From positions 1 to 64,000 of the IMG/VR virus record IMGVR_UViG_3300008108_004064: 64,000 nucleotides of DNA; one strand, given 5' to 3'. The first letter of the stretch is position 1. Every line of letters begins with the position of its first letter. Both the position numbers and the translations under genes were made by a program. This stretch comes from a virus. Of this stretch, positions 18,219 through 27,715 are shown piece by piece. The notes below the pieces were generated by a model that saw only the letters and a list, made by a program, of their open reading frames with translations, did not search any database and had not been told where the DNA came from.

Positions 18219-19872
18219 AAAGATTTCATACAACGGTAATCCAAATCTAAAACAAATTGGAACCGTAATATCCTATACCTCTGAGCAGGTTGCGGAATTA
18301 ATGAAATGTATTTCGGATCCAATTTATTTTATAGAAACATATTGCCAAATTGTTTCTTTAGATAAGGGTTTAATCCCTTTTAAACTTTATGATTGCCAAA
18401 AACGAAAAGTAGATTTAATATTAAACAATCGTAGAGTTATATTAATGGAAGGTAGACAGCAGGGCAAAACAATTACGTCTGCTGCTTGTATACTTTGGTA
18501 TACTTTATTCCAACCGAATAAAACGGTTGCTATTCTAGCCAACAAGTCTGCCGCTGCTCGAGAAGTTCTTTATCGTTATGAGATGATGTATGAACTTCTT
18601 CCTATGTGGATGCAACAAGGTGTTAAGACATTTAACAAAGGTGATATTGAATTAGAAAATGGTTCAAGAATATTTACTGCGGCAACAAGTTCTTCGGGTA
18701 TTCGAGGTAAATCTGTAAACTGGTTGTATATTGATGAAGCTGCAATTATTCCGAATAACGTAGCAGAGGACTTCTTCACTTCGGTTTATCCTGTAGTATC
18801 TGCGGGTGAAACTACAAAAATTCTTCTAACATCTACTCCATTGGGATATAATCACTTCTGGAAATTCTGGAATGAAGCAGAGCAAGGGCTTAATGGATTC
18901 GTTCCAATGTTTATTCATTACAGCGAAATACCTGGCAGAGATGAAAAGTGGGCAGAAGAACAAAGATCTATTCTAGGTGAACTGAAATTTAATCAGGAAG
19001 TTCTATGTAAGTTCCTTGGATCATCTAACACACTTATCAATCCTGATACGATTGGTAGAATGTCACATAAACAACCTATTCACACCTATGAGGGTTTGTC
19101 TGTTTATGAGGAACCTGAGGAAGAACATATCTACATGCTAGTTGCAGATACTTCTAGAGGAGTCGGTGGAGATTATTGTGCATTCTCAGTAATGGATATC
19201 ACTAAGTATCCATATCGTGTAGTTGCAAAGTATAGAAATAATAGAATCAGTCCCTTATTATATCCGAATATAATTCATAAGGTTGCTAAGGATTTTAACA
19301 AAGCATATTGTTTAATAGAAATAAACGACAACGGTCAGCAAGTCGCAGATTCTCTATATACCGATCTAGAATATGAAAATGTATTCTTTGTCGGAAGCAA
19401 TTCAAAATCTGGGCAGTTTTTGTCCGGAGGGTTCTCACCTGGCGCTACACTTGGTGTAAGAACGACCAAACTGGTTAAGCGTTTAGGATGTACTGCCTTT
19501 AAGAGTCTCGTTGAAAATAATAAATTACTAATCCATGATGCAGATATAATTAGTGAGATATCTACGTTCATAGAAGTTCGTGGACTCTATAAAGCGGATG
19601 AGGGATATCACGATGATCTGGTGATGACTCTGGTGCTATTTGCCTGGGCCACAAATGAGGCATTCTTTAAGGACTTGACGGATACTAATTTAAGAAAAAT
19701 ACTATATGAGGAACAGTTTAAACAAATTGAGGAGAATCTTACTCCATTTGGGGAACTAGATGAGGGTCCTACGGAGAGGACAACCGTAGAAATTGAAGCT
19801 GGGGATATGTGGTTCAAAGACGGTAGAGAAGATATGAATAAAACTATACTAAATTGGCTGGAAAAAGTCTAA
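18196..19872 (+). CDS. gp17: Terminase large subunit gp17 (packaging ATPase-nuclease)
   Basis: This 558-residue protein has both gp17 domains. In the ATPase domain, Walker A is GRQQGKT at residues 86–92, Walker B is WLYIDE at 176–181, and the coupling motif LTSTP is at 211–215. The RNase H-like nuclease begins near VADTSRG with Asp318 and ends in a GYHDDLVMTL segment, which supplies the last acidic residues. T4 gp17 is about 50 residues longer at the N-terminus. The motor packages DNA into the prohead and cuts concatemers. Confidence 0.97.
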   Translation: MASQSTNKKISYNGNPNLKQIGTVISYTSEQVAELMKCISDPIYFIETYCQIVSLDKGLIPFKLYDCQKRKVDLILNNRRVILMEGRQQGKTITSAACILWYTLFQPNKTVAILANKSAAAREVLYRYEMMYELLPMWMQQGVKTFNKGDIELENGSRIFTAATSSSGIRGKSVNWLYIDEAAIIPNNVAEDFFTSVYPVVSAGETTKILLTSTPLGYNHFWKFWNEAEQGLNGFVPMFIHYSEIPGRDEKWAEEQRSILGELKFNQEVLCKFLGSSNTLINPDTIGRMSHKQPIHTYEGLSVYEEPEEEHIYMLVADTSRGVGGDYCAFSVMDITKYPYRVVAKYRNNRISPLLYPNIIHKVAKDFNKAYCLIEINDNGQQVADSLYTDLEYENVFFVGSNSKSGQFLSGGFSPGATLGVRTTKLVKRLGCTAFKSLVENNKLLIHDADIISEISTFIEVRGLYKADEGYHDDLVMTLVLFAWATNEAFFKDLTDTNLRKILYEEQFKQIEENLTPFGELDEGPTERTTVEIEAGDMWFKDGREDMNKTILNWLEKV

Positions 19873-19883
19873 AAGCTGATAAT

Positions 19884-19891
19884 TATAAATA
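19884..19891 (+). promoter_or_regulatory. T4-type late promoter before gene 18
   Basis: TATAAATA, the canonical late -10 element recognised by gp55 sigma, stands 55 bases before the gene 18 start. A gp55 gene is present in this window. The leader also holds a weak AT-only dyad (TATAGA/TCTATA, 19908–19925) and a strong AAGGAG ribosome site just before the ATG. Confidence 0.85.
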
Positions 19892-19945
19892 AATAGAAAT
19901 TCAAAATTATAGAGATATATCTATAAAATTATCAAGGAGAAGAAG

Positions 19946-22600
19946 ATGGCATTTCAGCTTTCACCTGGCGTTTTAGTTACCGAAGAGGATAGAAGCACGG
20001 TAGTTCCTTCGGTCGCAACTACTGCTGGAGCATTTTCGGGAGCCTTTGTATGGGGGCCTGTTGGGGAAGTAACTACCGTAGATTCTGAGGGTAAGTTAGT
20101 AGAGATTTTTGGTAAACCGAATGATACAACTGCGGGATATTTTTTCACTGCAGCAAACTTTTTGTCGTATGGAAATAATTTGCAAGTTGTACGCAATGTT
20201 AATAGGGCATCTGCAAGAAATGCAGTTTCGGAACCAAATGGTTCTGTAGGACCCGTAACTATAACATCCGCACCATATATTTTTACTAGTGCGGGCACAG
20301 TAACAGTAACATTTGAAGCTTCACCTACAGGAAATACTGCAACAGGAAATGTAACACTTACAGCGGAAGGACGACTTCTTTCAGTTGACATTTCGGAGCC
20401 AGGGTTTGGATATAGTACTCCTCCTACCGTATCTTTAACAGGGTTGAGTCCATCAGCGACAACTGCAGTTCTAGGTGGCGGAAGAGTTGAGGAGATTAAT
20501 GTAGTAAATTCTGGTAACAACTATACTACACTATCTAATATCGTAATACAGAATCAAGATTCTACTTTTGCAAGTGCAAACTTAGATGTGCATTTTAAAT
20601 TAAGAGACATTCAAATTAGTAACGGTGGAACTAATTACGGCCCTGCTGAGACAGGGTGTAACGTAGTTATCAGCGGAGGCATTTTAGTTCCAGGTGGAGC
20701 TCATGCAACAGCAACACCGATCGTCACAGGAAATGTAATTACTGGTTTTACTATTACCAGCAGCGGCAATGGTTATATTAGTGCACCCAATGTCATCATC
20801 AATCGTTTAGATGGCAACACCGGAACAGAAGCAGTCCTTACTGCTAATTTAGGATATGGTATTATCAACAAAATTACTGTTCTAAACAAAGGTGCGGGCG
20901 GATATAATTTTACACCTAACGTCACTATCAATAGAAATAACAGTTTAGGTGGAACTGTTGCAACTGCTAATGTGAGAATTGCAGCGCCAATTAATACCAT
21001 TACCGTTAATGGTAATGTTACTATTAACTATGTTCCAAATGTAACAATTATTCCTGCAGCTGGAGATTTGCAATATATTACAAGTAATGCTGCAGCGATT
21101 GCCTCTCTTGGGTATAGTATAGCAAGTGTTAACGTAATAAACCCTGGTTCGGGCTATGATGATGCCCCAACTGTCTCAATCACAAGCCCTTCCGGAAACG
21201 CAAGCGCGACCGCAAGTGTAGTATTTGATGTACCATTAATTGAAAACTTCGATGATTGGTTATCCAATCATAGTACTGGTGGATTTAGTTACGGTACATT
21301 TGCTGCTAAATACCCAGGTACTTTAGGCAACGGAATTAGAGTTTCTATGGCGGATGTTGCCACATATGATGGCTGGACATTCGCAGGTCAATTCAATTCT
21401 GCTCCTCGAACATCTGCTAGCGTATCTGCAAAAGGTGGAACGGATGACGAATTACATGTGATAGTTATTGACGCATTTGGTACATGGACAGGTTCTCCGG
21501 GGGCAGTGCTTGAGAAATTCTCATTTTTATCTAAAGCTCAGGATGCGAAAAATTCGGACCAATCTACAAACTATTACAAGGATGTGATATCCAATCAATC
21601 TAAGTATATTTGGGTAATAGACCACCCATCTGATACGACGAATTGGGGTTCCAGTGGTGCAGTTAATTATGACACTCTTACTTCGGTTTCTAATAGGCTG
21701 TTATCTGGCGGGGTATCTTCAGATGGCATATCTACCGCAAATGTTTTAGATGGATATAGTCTGTTCGCTAATGATGAATTATATGATGTTTCGTTGATTC
21801 CTATGGGACCAACAACAATTGCTGCTGCAGTTAATCAGGTAATTAACATTGCTGAAACTAGAAGAGATTGTGTAGTATTCTCGTCTCCTCCATATACAGA
21901 TGTTGTTAATACTACAGGTCAAGCTACAAAAATTACCACATACAGAGATACTTTAACAAGTTCCTCATTTGCTGTTCTTGATTCGGGATGGAAGTATCAG
22001 TACGATAGATATAATGACAAGTACAGATATGTTCCTCTGAATGGAGATGTTGCTGGTCTTTCCGCAAGAACAGACTATATTGCGGATCCTTGGTTCTCTC
22101 CTGCGGGATATAATCGCGGTGTAATTAAGAACGTAGTTAAATTGGCTTGGTCTCCATCAAAGAATGATAGAGATACTCTTTACAAGAAGGGTGTAAATCC
22201 TGTAGTAACATTCCCAGGACAAGGCACATTGTTATTTGGTGATAAGACTCTTCTAGCAAGACCAAGTGCTTTTGATAGAATCAACGTTCGCAGATTGTTT
22301 ATTGTATTAGAGAAAGCAATTGCTACTGCATCGAAGTTCCAATTGTTCGAGTTTAATGATAGTTTCTCGCAGGCACAGTTTAGAAATCTAGTTGAGCCAT
22401 TCTTAAGAGACGTACAGGGACGTCGAGGTATTACAGATTTCCGTGTAGTATGTGATGATACAAATAACACACCTGCAGTAATTGATCGCAATGAATTTGT
22501 TGCAGACATTTTCATTAAGCCTGCAAGAGCAATCAACTTTATCCAGTTGAATTTTATTGCTACAAGATCTGGTGTGTCTTTCGAAGAAGTAGGCGCTTAA
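19946..22600 (+). CDS. gp18: Tail sheath protein gp18 with large beta-repeat insertion
   Basis: The N-terminus (QLSPGVLVTEEDRST, then GAFSGAFVWGPVGE and FLSYGNNLQVVRN) and the C-terminal half are those of a contractile sheath subunit; the C-terminus has FRNLVEPFLRDVQGRRGITDF and RPARAINFIQLNFIATRSG-like strands. At 884 residues it is over 200 longer than T4 gp18. The extra length lies at about residues 100–430. It contains six imperfect repeats with a GxGY-x(3-4)-PxVxI core (for example near 153–165, 281–286, 401–413). Such modules decorate other phage surface proteins. The insertion should face outward on the extended tail, which is inference. Confidence 0.93.
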   Translation: MAFQLSPGVLVTEEDRSTVVPSVATTAGAFSGAFVWGPVGEVTTVDSEGKLVEIFGKPNDTTAGYFFTAANFLSYGNNLQVVRNVNRASARNAVSEPNGSVGPVTITSAPYIFTSAGTVTVTFEASPTGNTATGNVTLTAEGRLLSVDISEPGFGYSTPPTVSLTGLSPSATTAVLGGGRVEEINVVNSGNNYTTLSNIVIQNQDSTFASANLDVHFKLRDIQISNGGTNYGPAETGCNVVISGGILVPGGAHATATPIVTGNVITGFTITSSGNGYISAPNVIINRLDGNTGTEAVLTANLGYGIINKITVLNKGAGGYNFTPNVTINRNNSLGGTVATANVRIAAPINTITVNGNVTINYVPNVTIIPAAGDLQYITSNAAAIASLGYSIASVNVINPGSGYDDAPTVSITSPSGNASATASVVFDVPLIENFDDWLSNHSTGGFSYGTFAAKYPGTLGNGIRVSMADVATYDGWTFAGQFNSAPRTSASVSAKGGTDDELHVIVIDAFGTWTGSPGAVLEKFSFLSKAQDAKNSDQSTNYYKDVISNQSKYIWVIDHPSDTTNWGSSGAVNYDTLTSVSNRLLSGGVSSDGISTANVLDGYSLFANDELYDVSLIPMGPTTIAAAVNQVINIAETRRDCVVFSSPPYTDVVNTTGQATKITTYRDTLTSSSFAVLDSGWKYQYDRYNDKYRYVPLNGDVAGLSARTDYIADPWFSPAGYNRGVIKNVVKLAWSPSKNDRDTLYKKGVNPVVTFPGQGTLLFGDKTLLARPSAFDRINVRRLFIVLEKAIATASKFQLFEFNDSFSQAQFRNLVEPFLRDVQGRRGITDFRVVCDDTNNTPAVIDRNEFVADIFIKPARAINFIQLNFIATRSGVSFEEVGA

Positions 22601-22615
22601 TAGGAGTATAAAGAA

Positions 22616-23203
22616 ATGGCAATCCCATTTAATGTAGATAGATTTAAAGCTGAACTAACGAACGGCGGAGCGAGGCCAAACCAATTCGCCGTTCAATTGA
22701 CGTTCCCAAACTATGTTGTGGCAAGAGCAGCCGCTGTAAATAAAGCTCCGTTTTTAGTTACTGCTTCAGAATTACCTGGTCAATCGATTGGTGTGACTCC
22801 TGTTTATTACAGAGGTCGCCTAATTAAAATGGCAGGTGATAGAGAGTTTGCTCCATTCAGTTGCACAGTTCTAAACGATTCTAGCTTTACTATTAGAACA
22901 GCATTAGAACAATGGATGAATGGTATTGAGAATTTAAGAAACAAAACTGGCGCATTACAGCCATCTCAATATCAGACAGATATGTTTATTTCTCAATTAG
23001 ACAGAAATGGTGCAGTTCTGAAACAATATAAATTATACGGTGTATTCCCAACAGATATTGGTGCAGTACCATTAGACTTTGGTACTAATGATCAGATATC
23101 TTCTTTTGGTGTAACGTTCCAATATCAGACTTTTGAGGCAACTAATACACCAGCAAGTCAATTGATAAACGCTATTACATCTTTAGGCGGAGTAGCGGTT
23201 TAA
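22616..23203 (+). CDS. gp19: Tail tube protein gp19
   Basis: This 195-residue protein follows gene 18 by 15 bases. Its blocks are those of gp19: NVDRFKAELTNGGARPNQF, ASELPGQSIGVTPVYYRGRLIKMAGDREF (in two parts), ALEQWMNGIENL, and a C-terminal FGVTFQYQTFEATN strand. It forms the inner tube through which DNA passes. There is no unusual insertion, in contrast to the sheath. Confidence 0.95.
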   Translation: MAIPFNVDRFKAELTNGGARPNQFAVQLTFPNYVVARAAAVNKAPFLVTASELPGQSIGVTPVYYRGRLIKMAGDREFAPFSCTVLNDSSFTIRTALEQWMNGIENLRNKTGALQPSQYQTDMFISQLDRNGAVLKQYKLYGVFPTDIGAVPLDFGTNDQISSFGVTFQYQTFEATNTPASQLINAITSLGGVAV

Positions 23204-23223
23204 TATTATAAAGTGATTAAATA

Positions 23224-24756
23224 ATGGCCATTAAACTATTTGGTTTTACTATTGCTCGTGAAGACGAGGATATTGATAAAAAGAATCAGGCGTTTGCCAC
23301 GCCTGTTCCTGACGACGGTGCCACTACTATTCAAACCAGCGGATTTAATGCTGGAGGATATTTTGGTACCTATGTTGACATGGATGCCACTGCTAAATCT
23401 GAGGCAGAATTAATTACCAGATATAGAGAGGCATCCGCATATTCTGATTGTTCCGCAGCAGTAGATGAAATTGTCACTGAGGCAATTGCCGCGGTGGATG
23501 ACGAACAACCGGTGCAAATTAATCTTGACAATGTAGATGTTGCTGATGATATTAAAGAAACTATAGAAAATGAATTTGAGAAAATTCTGCAGCTCCTAGA
23601 ATTTAATAATAAGGGCCATGACATTTTTAGAAGATGGTATATTGACGGAAGAATATATTATCAAAAAGTAATTGATATGAAAAACCCTAAGCGTGGGGTT
23701 ATGGAACTAATTCAATTAGATCCTAGAAAAATAAGAAAAATTAAAGAAGTAAAAAGAGAAAAAGATAAAGAAACTAATATAGATAAGATTAAATCTATAG
23801 AAGAATATTTTATCTATAATGATAAAGGGATTAATTACAATCCTAATTTTTCTTATTCTTCAACAGTAAACCAAGGATTAAGAATTTCCACAGACTCGAT
23901 AGCATATGCGCCATCTGGGTTAATGGATTTAGAAAAGAATGTAGTTGTTGGGCATTTGCATAAAGCAATTAAGCCTGTAAATCAATTAAAGATGATGGAA
24001 GATGCGGTAGTCATTTATAGATTGGCTAGAGCACCCGAAAGAAGAATATTTTATATTGATGTTGGTAATTTACCAAAGATTAAAGCCGAGCAGTATCTAA
24101 AAGATATTATGGCTCGCTATAGAAACAAGGTTGTTTACGACTCTAACACAGGTGAGATTAGAGACGATAGAAAATTTATGTCGATGCTTGAGGATTTTTG
24201 GTTACCGCGCAGAGAAGGTGGTAAAGGAACAGAAATTAGTACTTTGCCTGGTGGAGAAAGCTTAGGTCAAATTGATGATGTAAATTATTTTCAAAATAAA
24301 TTATACCAGGCATTAAACGTTCCTGTTTCAAGAATGCAACCTCAGCAAGGCATTTCTTTTGGTAGAGCAACTGAGATAACAAGAGACGAATTAAAATTTG
24401 CCAAGTTTGTGTCAAGACTTCGCAAAAAGTTTAACGTAATATTTGACGACATTCTAAAAACTCAATTAGTTTTGAAGGGTGTTATAAATGAAAAAGACTG
24501 GGCAATTATTGGAGAAAAGATTCAATATAAGTATGCCCAGGATCAGTATTTTGAGGAAATGAAGGCTGCGGAAAATTATAGAAATCAAATCGATTTATTA
24601 AATTTAGCGCAACCATACGTAGGAATATATTTTAGTCAAAGATTTATTATGAAAAATGTTTTAAGAATGTCTGATAAAGATATTCAAACTATGAAGTCGG
24701 AGATAGAAAATGAACCACCTCCGCCTCAAATAAATACTGAGCAAACCGGACAATAA
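23224..24756 (+). CDS. gp20: Portal protein gp20
   Basis: This 510-residue protein matches gp20, the dodecameric head-tail portal. Visible blocks include RYREASAYSDCSAAVDEIVTEAI near residue 62, DIFRRWYIDGRIYYQKVID, MELIQLDPRKIRKIK, LVKPVNQLKMMEDAVVIYRL-like residues, RAPERRIFYIDVGNLPK and RMQPQQGISFGRATEITRDELKFAKF. It starts after the tube gene and precedes the prohead core genes, the conserved order. Confidence 0.95.
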   Translation: MAIKLFGFTIAREDEDIDKKNQAFATPVPDDGATTIQTSGFNAGGYFGTYVDMDATAKSEAELITRYREASAYSDCSAAVDEIVTEAIAAVDDEQPVQINLDNVDVADDIKETIENEFEKILQLLEFNNKGHDIFRRWYIDGRIYYQKVIDMKNPKRGVMELIQLDPRKIRKIKEVKREKDKETNIDKIKSIEEYFIYNDKGINYNPNFSYSSTVNQGLRISTDSIAYAPSGLMDLEKNVVVGHLHKAIKPVNQLKMMEDAVVIYRLARAPERRIFYIDVGNLPKIKAEQYLKDIMARYRNKVVYDSNTGEIRDDRKFMSMLEDFWLPRREGGKGTEISTLPGGESLGQIDDVNYFQNKLYQALNVPVSRMQPQQGISFGRATEITRDELKFAKFVSRLRKKFNVIFDDILKTQLVLKGVINEKDWAIIGEKIQYKYAQDQYFEEMKAAENYRNQIDLLNLAQPYVGIYFSQRFIMKNVLRMSDKDIQTMKSEIENEPPPPQINTEQTGQ

Positions 24757-24765
24757 GGAGTTATA

Positions 24766-25065
24766 GTGGATAATCCAATTAGAAACATGGTAGATAATAT
24801 TCTAGCAAACAAAGAAGCAGAAGCCTTGGGTAATTTTGAAGCTGCGATTGCGGATAAAATGAATGACGCCTTAGAAATTAGAAAGCAGGAAGTTGCTTCA
24901 AGCCTAGGTGAATCGAATCTAACAGACAAGATTAATAAGGTTGCAGAATTTATAGGTGACCTTGTTACAGGTGAGGCCGGTAGAAAAGCCGCAGAAAAAA
25001 TGAACCAAAAGAAAGATGATAAGCAGCCTGCACAACCAACTCAACAACCTGCAAAAAGCCAATGA
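24766..25065 (+). CDS. gp67: Small prohead core protein, gp67-like
   Basis: This 99-residue protein starts at a GTG with an AAGGAG site eight bases upstream. It is helical and charged, with NMVDNILANKEAEALGNFEAAIADKMNDALE then a lysine/proline/glutamine tail (KKDDKQPAQPTQQ). Size, composition and position between portal and protease fit gp67 (prohead core) of T4-like phages, whose sequence is poorly conserved. The name rests mostly on synteny. The stop overlaps the next ATG by four bases. Confidence 0.6.
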   Translation: MDNPIRNMVDNILANKEAEALGNFEAAIADKMNDALEIRKQEVASSLGESNLTDKINKVAEFIGDLVTGEAGRKAAEKMNQKKDDKQPAQPTQQPAKSQ

Positions 25066-27317
25066 AATCATTTAATCGTTTAAGAGAAGAATCGCTGGAA
25101 GAAAAGTTAAAAGCATCTGATCCTACAGGAAAATGGATCAGCGATTTTGTTCATAGCGATAATCCTAAATTTGCCGGCAAGAGCAAAAAAGAACGTATTC
25201 GTATGGCACTTGGTGCATCTTATGCTGCCAAACGACAGAACGAAGATAACAATCACATTGTAGAAGCAACACATCGCATTGGTTTAACAGTTACCGACCC
25301 TAACCATCCTATGGTCAGCAAGCGCAAAGAAACCATACAGAAGACTGTGCGTATGCCAGGTGAGGATCGAGAAAATGCCATCAAACGTGCCATTGCTCAT
25401 TATCGTCGCAAGGGCTACAAGGTACATGATCATCACTACATTGGTACTGTGAATGAAGAAGTTGAACTTATTGAAAAATATACTGAAAACGATATTGCCA
25501 ATGGCGGTACAGTTATATACAAGCACCAAGGCAAACATTATATGAGCAAGGTGTCGCATAAAACCGGTGCTGGCGCTGGTACTAAAATTCATACTACATC
25601 TGCTCTGGGTCATGTTGTGCCTCTGCACCACGTAGTTTCAACAGATGCATCTGATTGGAACACTTATAAGAACAGACCTGTAAAAGAAGAAGTTGAACAG
25701 ATTGATGAGTTAAAAAGATCTACTTTAGCTAGTTATGCCAACAAAGCAGAAAAATCATATCATTCAACTAGCGATGCTAAAACTAAAGCTAAGCGCGATG
25801 TTGGATTAGATAGAGCTGATAGAAAAATAGAAAAGAAAGATAATGCTAAAAATCCATTTAATGAAAATATAGAACAAATTGACGAGTTAAAAAGATCTAC
25901 TCTCGCTAGTTATGCGGGTAAAGCAAGTAAAGAGGTTGCCAAATCTCAAAGCTATGCGGCCAAATTTAAAAAAGATTCAGAATTTGAAAGAGACGTTGGG
26001 CATCCTTCCAGAGCTCGTGTATTAGATAAAGAAAGAGATGTAGAATTAAAGCATGCAAAGAAAAGACAAGCTGGCTTTGATAAAGCTCTGACTCGTTTAG
26101 CTAAGGAAGAGTCAGAGCATATACAAGAGGGCGGTTTTGATATTCCAGAAATTCCAAGAGCACCGACCCCAAAGCCTGCACCAAAAGATAAAAATAAAAT
26201 TGCTGAGGGTTCAACACAAGACAAGTTATATCAACAGCATCAAGCTATTCGCACTGCTAACAAAAGACCAAATCCTGAATATTATAAAGAGCTCGGAATG
26301 GCATATGATATTAAGGATGACAAAGAAAGAATGGCGAAACAAGCTGAAATTAAAAAGAAATATAAAGTAGAAGGCGCTCAATTAGATCAGTTAAAGACTA
26401 TGCGAGATGATCCTAAGTGGCAAGAAAATCCTGAGCATAAAGCACAATTAGATAAACGATTTAAGATGGCTAAGGATAGAGCAGACTTAGACAAAGGCGA
26501 GGTTGTAGATCCTGCAGGTAAACCTGTACCCGTTCTTACTCCTGATAAGTTTAAAGAGAAAAATCCTAACTTTATGAAAGAGGAAGGTGATTATCCTCAT
26601 CAGGGAGTTGGAGTGAGTAGAAGTATGCAAATGGCTGCGGACATTGCTCGCCAAAAAGCAAGAACTTCTATGATGCAATCCAAATATGGGAACGAGTTTC
26701 AGGATAAAGCAATTCCGGATTATGATGAAGATAAGATGGATTTAAAACCTGGAACCGCACCTGGTACATATCAGGCTACAGTTAGAATGAGAGAAAGAAT
26801 GAAACAAGAAAGTTTCTCTTCTCTTAGAAATAAAATTGCTGAAGCTAAAAAAATGAAAGGTGAAGATCCTTGTTGGGATGACTACAAAATGATCGGAACC
26901 AAAACGAAAAATGGTAGAGAAGTTCCTAATTGTGTCCCGAAGGAAAGTGTAGCTGAAGGTAAAGAAGAACAAGAATATGATTATGAGGGAGACATGGCAA
27001 TGTCTGATTTGCGTTCAATTTTACACAACGCAAAAACAGTACATGATATGTTAGAACCAAACACAAATATTCCTGAGTGGTGCCAGTCTAAAATTACTTT
27101 AGCAGAGGATTATATTTCGACCGTGGCAAATTATATGAGAGGTGAGATGACCGAGGAAGCTATTCTTGAGGCATCTAAACCTGGACTATATGCAAATATT
27201 CATGCTAAGAGAAAAAGAATAGCAAAGGGATCCGGTGAGCGTATGAGAAAACCTGGTACCAAAGGAGCTCCTACTGCACAAGCATTTAAAGACTCAGCAA
27301 AGACAGCTAAAAAATAA
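25062..27317 (+). CDS. Long mosaic protein in the prohead core region, unknown function
   Basis: This 751-residue, lysine/glutamate-rich, largely helical protein starts in a four-base overlap with the gp67-like gene. It is a patchwork of short units I recognise from other marine phage proteins: a SDNPKFAGKSKKERIRMALG unit near 33–52, a TVTDPNHPMVSKRKE unit near 75, a GGTVIYKHQGKHYMSK unit near 148, a duplicated EQIDELKRSTLASYA motif near residues 210 and 269, a DPCWDDYKMIGTK/VPNCVPKE unit near 605, and a WCQSKITLAEDYIS unit near 672. No enzyme motif is visible. It may be an internal head or core protein, by synteny only. Codon use at 25150–25680 (CGT/CGC arginine) differs from the AGA-rich remainder. 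Confidence 0.65.
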   Translation: MKSFNRLREESLEEKLKASDPTGKWISDFVHSDNPKFAGKSKKERIRMALGASYAAKRQNEDNNHIVEATHRIGLTVTDPNHPMVSKRKETIQKTVRMPGEDRENAIKRAIAHYRRKGYKVHDHHYIGTVNEEVELIEKYTENDIANGGTVIYKHQGKHYMSKVSHKTGAGAGTKIHTTSALGHVVPLHHVVSTDASDWNTYKNRPVKEEVEQIDELKRSTLASYANKAEKSYHSTSDAKTKAKRDVGLDRADRKIEKKDNAKNPFNENIEQIDELKRSTLASYAGKASKEVAKSQSYAAKFKKDSEFERDVGHPSRARVLDKERDVELKHAKKRQAGFDKALTRLAKEESEHIQEGGFDIPEIPRAPTPKPAPKDKNKIAEGSTQDKLYQQHQAIRTANKRPNPEYYKELGMAYDIKDDKERMAKQAEIKKKYKVEGAQLDQLKTMRDDPKWQENPEHKAQLDKRFKMAKDRADLDKGEVVDPAGKPVPVLTPDKFKEKNPNFMKEEGDYPHQGVGVSRSMQMAADIARQKARTSMMQSKYGNEFQDKAIPDYDEDKMDLKPGTAPGTYQATVRMRERMKQESFSSLRNKIAEAKKMKGEDPCWDDYKMIGTKTKNGREVPNCVPKESVAEGKEEQEYDYEGDMAMSDLRSILHNAKTVHDMLEPNTNIPEWCQSKITLAEDYISTVANYMRGEMTEEAILEASKPGLYANIHAKRKRIAKGSGERMRKPGTKGAPTAQAFKDSAKTAKK

Positions 27318-27326
27318 GAGGTAATT

Positions 27327-27710
27327 ATGCCAGTAGTTAAAACAGTTCTTAAGAAAGTTAGGCAGCAAGCCGGTATTAAATTAATCGGTGACGGTACTGC
27401 TACTATTACTTCTTTGGATTTAAAATTAGCAGATGAAACTGTAGATCAACCTAATGTGAAGATAACAGTTACTGGCGCGATGTGGACTGCTCCAGGGCCG
27501 GTGCCAATTATTATGACACGAGATGGTGTTGTTACTCAATACTTCAACGGCAATGATAATTGGTCAATGACTCAGACATTAGGATTTCCTGATACTGCAA
27601 ATGCCAGTGCAAATATTTCAGTTGCGATGCCTGCAAACTCTATGATTTACTTACACCTAACTAAGTTAGATGGATTTGACGAACCGAATCAACAAATTTT
27701 ACCTAGGTAA
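27327..27710 (+). CDS. Small beta-rich head protein, unknown function
   Basis: This 127-residue protein lies between the mosaic gene and the protease gene 21. It is a compact beta protein with strands AGIKLIGDGTATITSLDLKLAD, VKITVTGAMWTAPG and MIYLHLTKLDGFDEPNQQ. It has no signal peptide or membrane helix. I remember similar proteins in the same place in other aquatic T4-like phages, which suggests a conserved structural or decoration role. The function is not known. Confidence 0.6.
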   Translation: MPVVKTVLKKVRQQAGIKLIGDGTATITSLDLKLADETVDQPNVKITVTGAMWTAPGPVPIIMTRDGVVTQYFNGNDNWSMTQTLGFPDTANASANISVAMPANSMIYLHLTKLDGFDEPNQQILPR

Positions 27711-27715
27711 GAACT

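Noticed and set aside
19954-20520. 188-residue open frame on the minus strand
   Set aside because: It lies wholly inside gene 18, opposite a clearly conserved sheath protein, has no ribosome site or neighbours, and its composition follows the antisense of the GxGY repeats.
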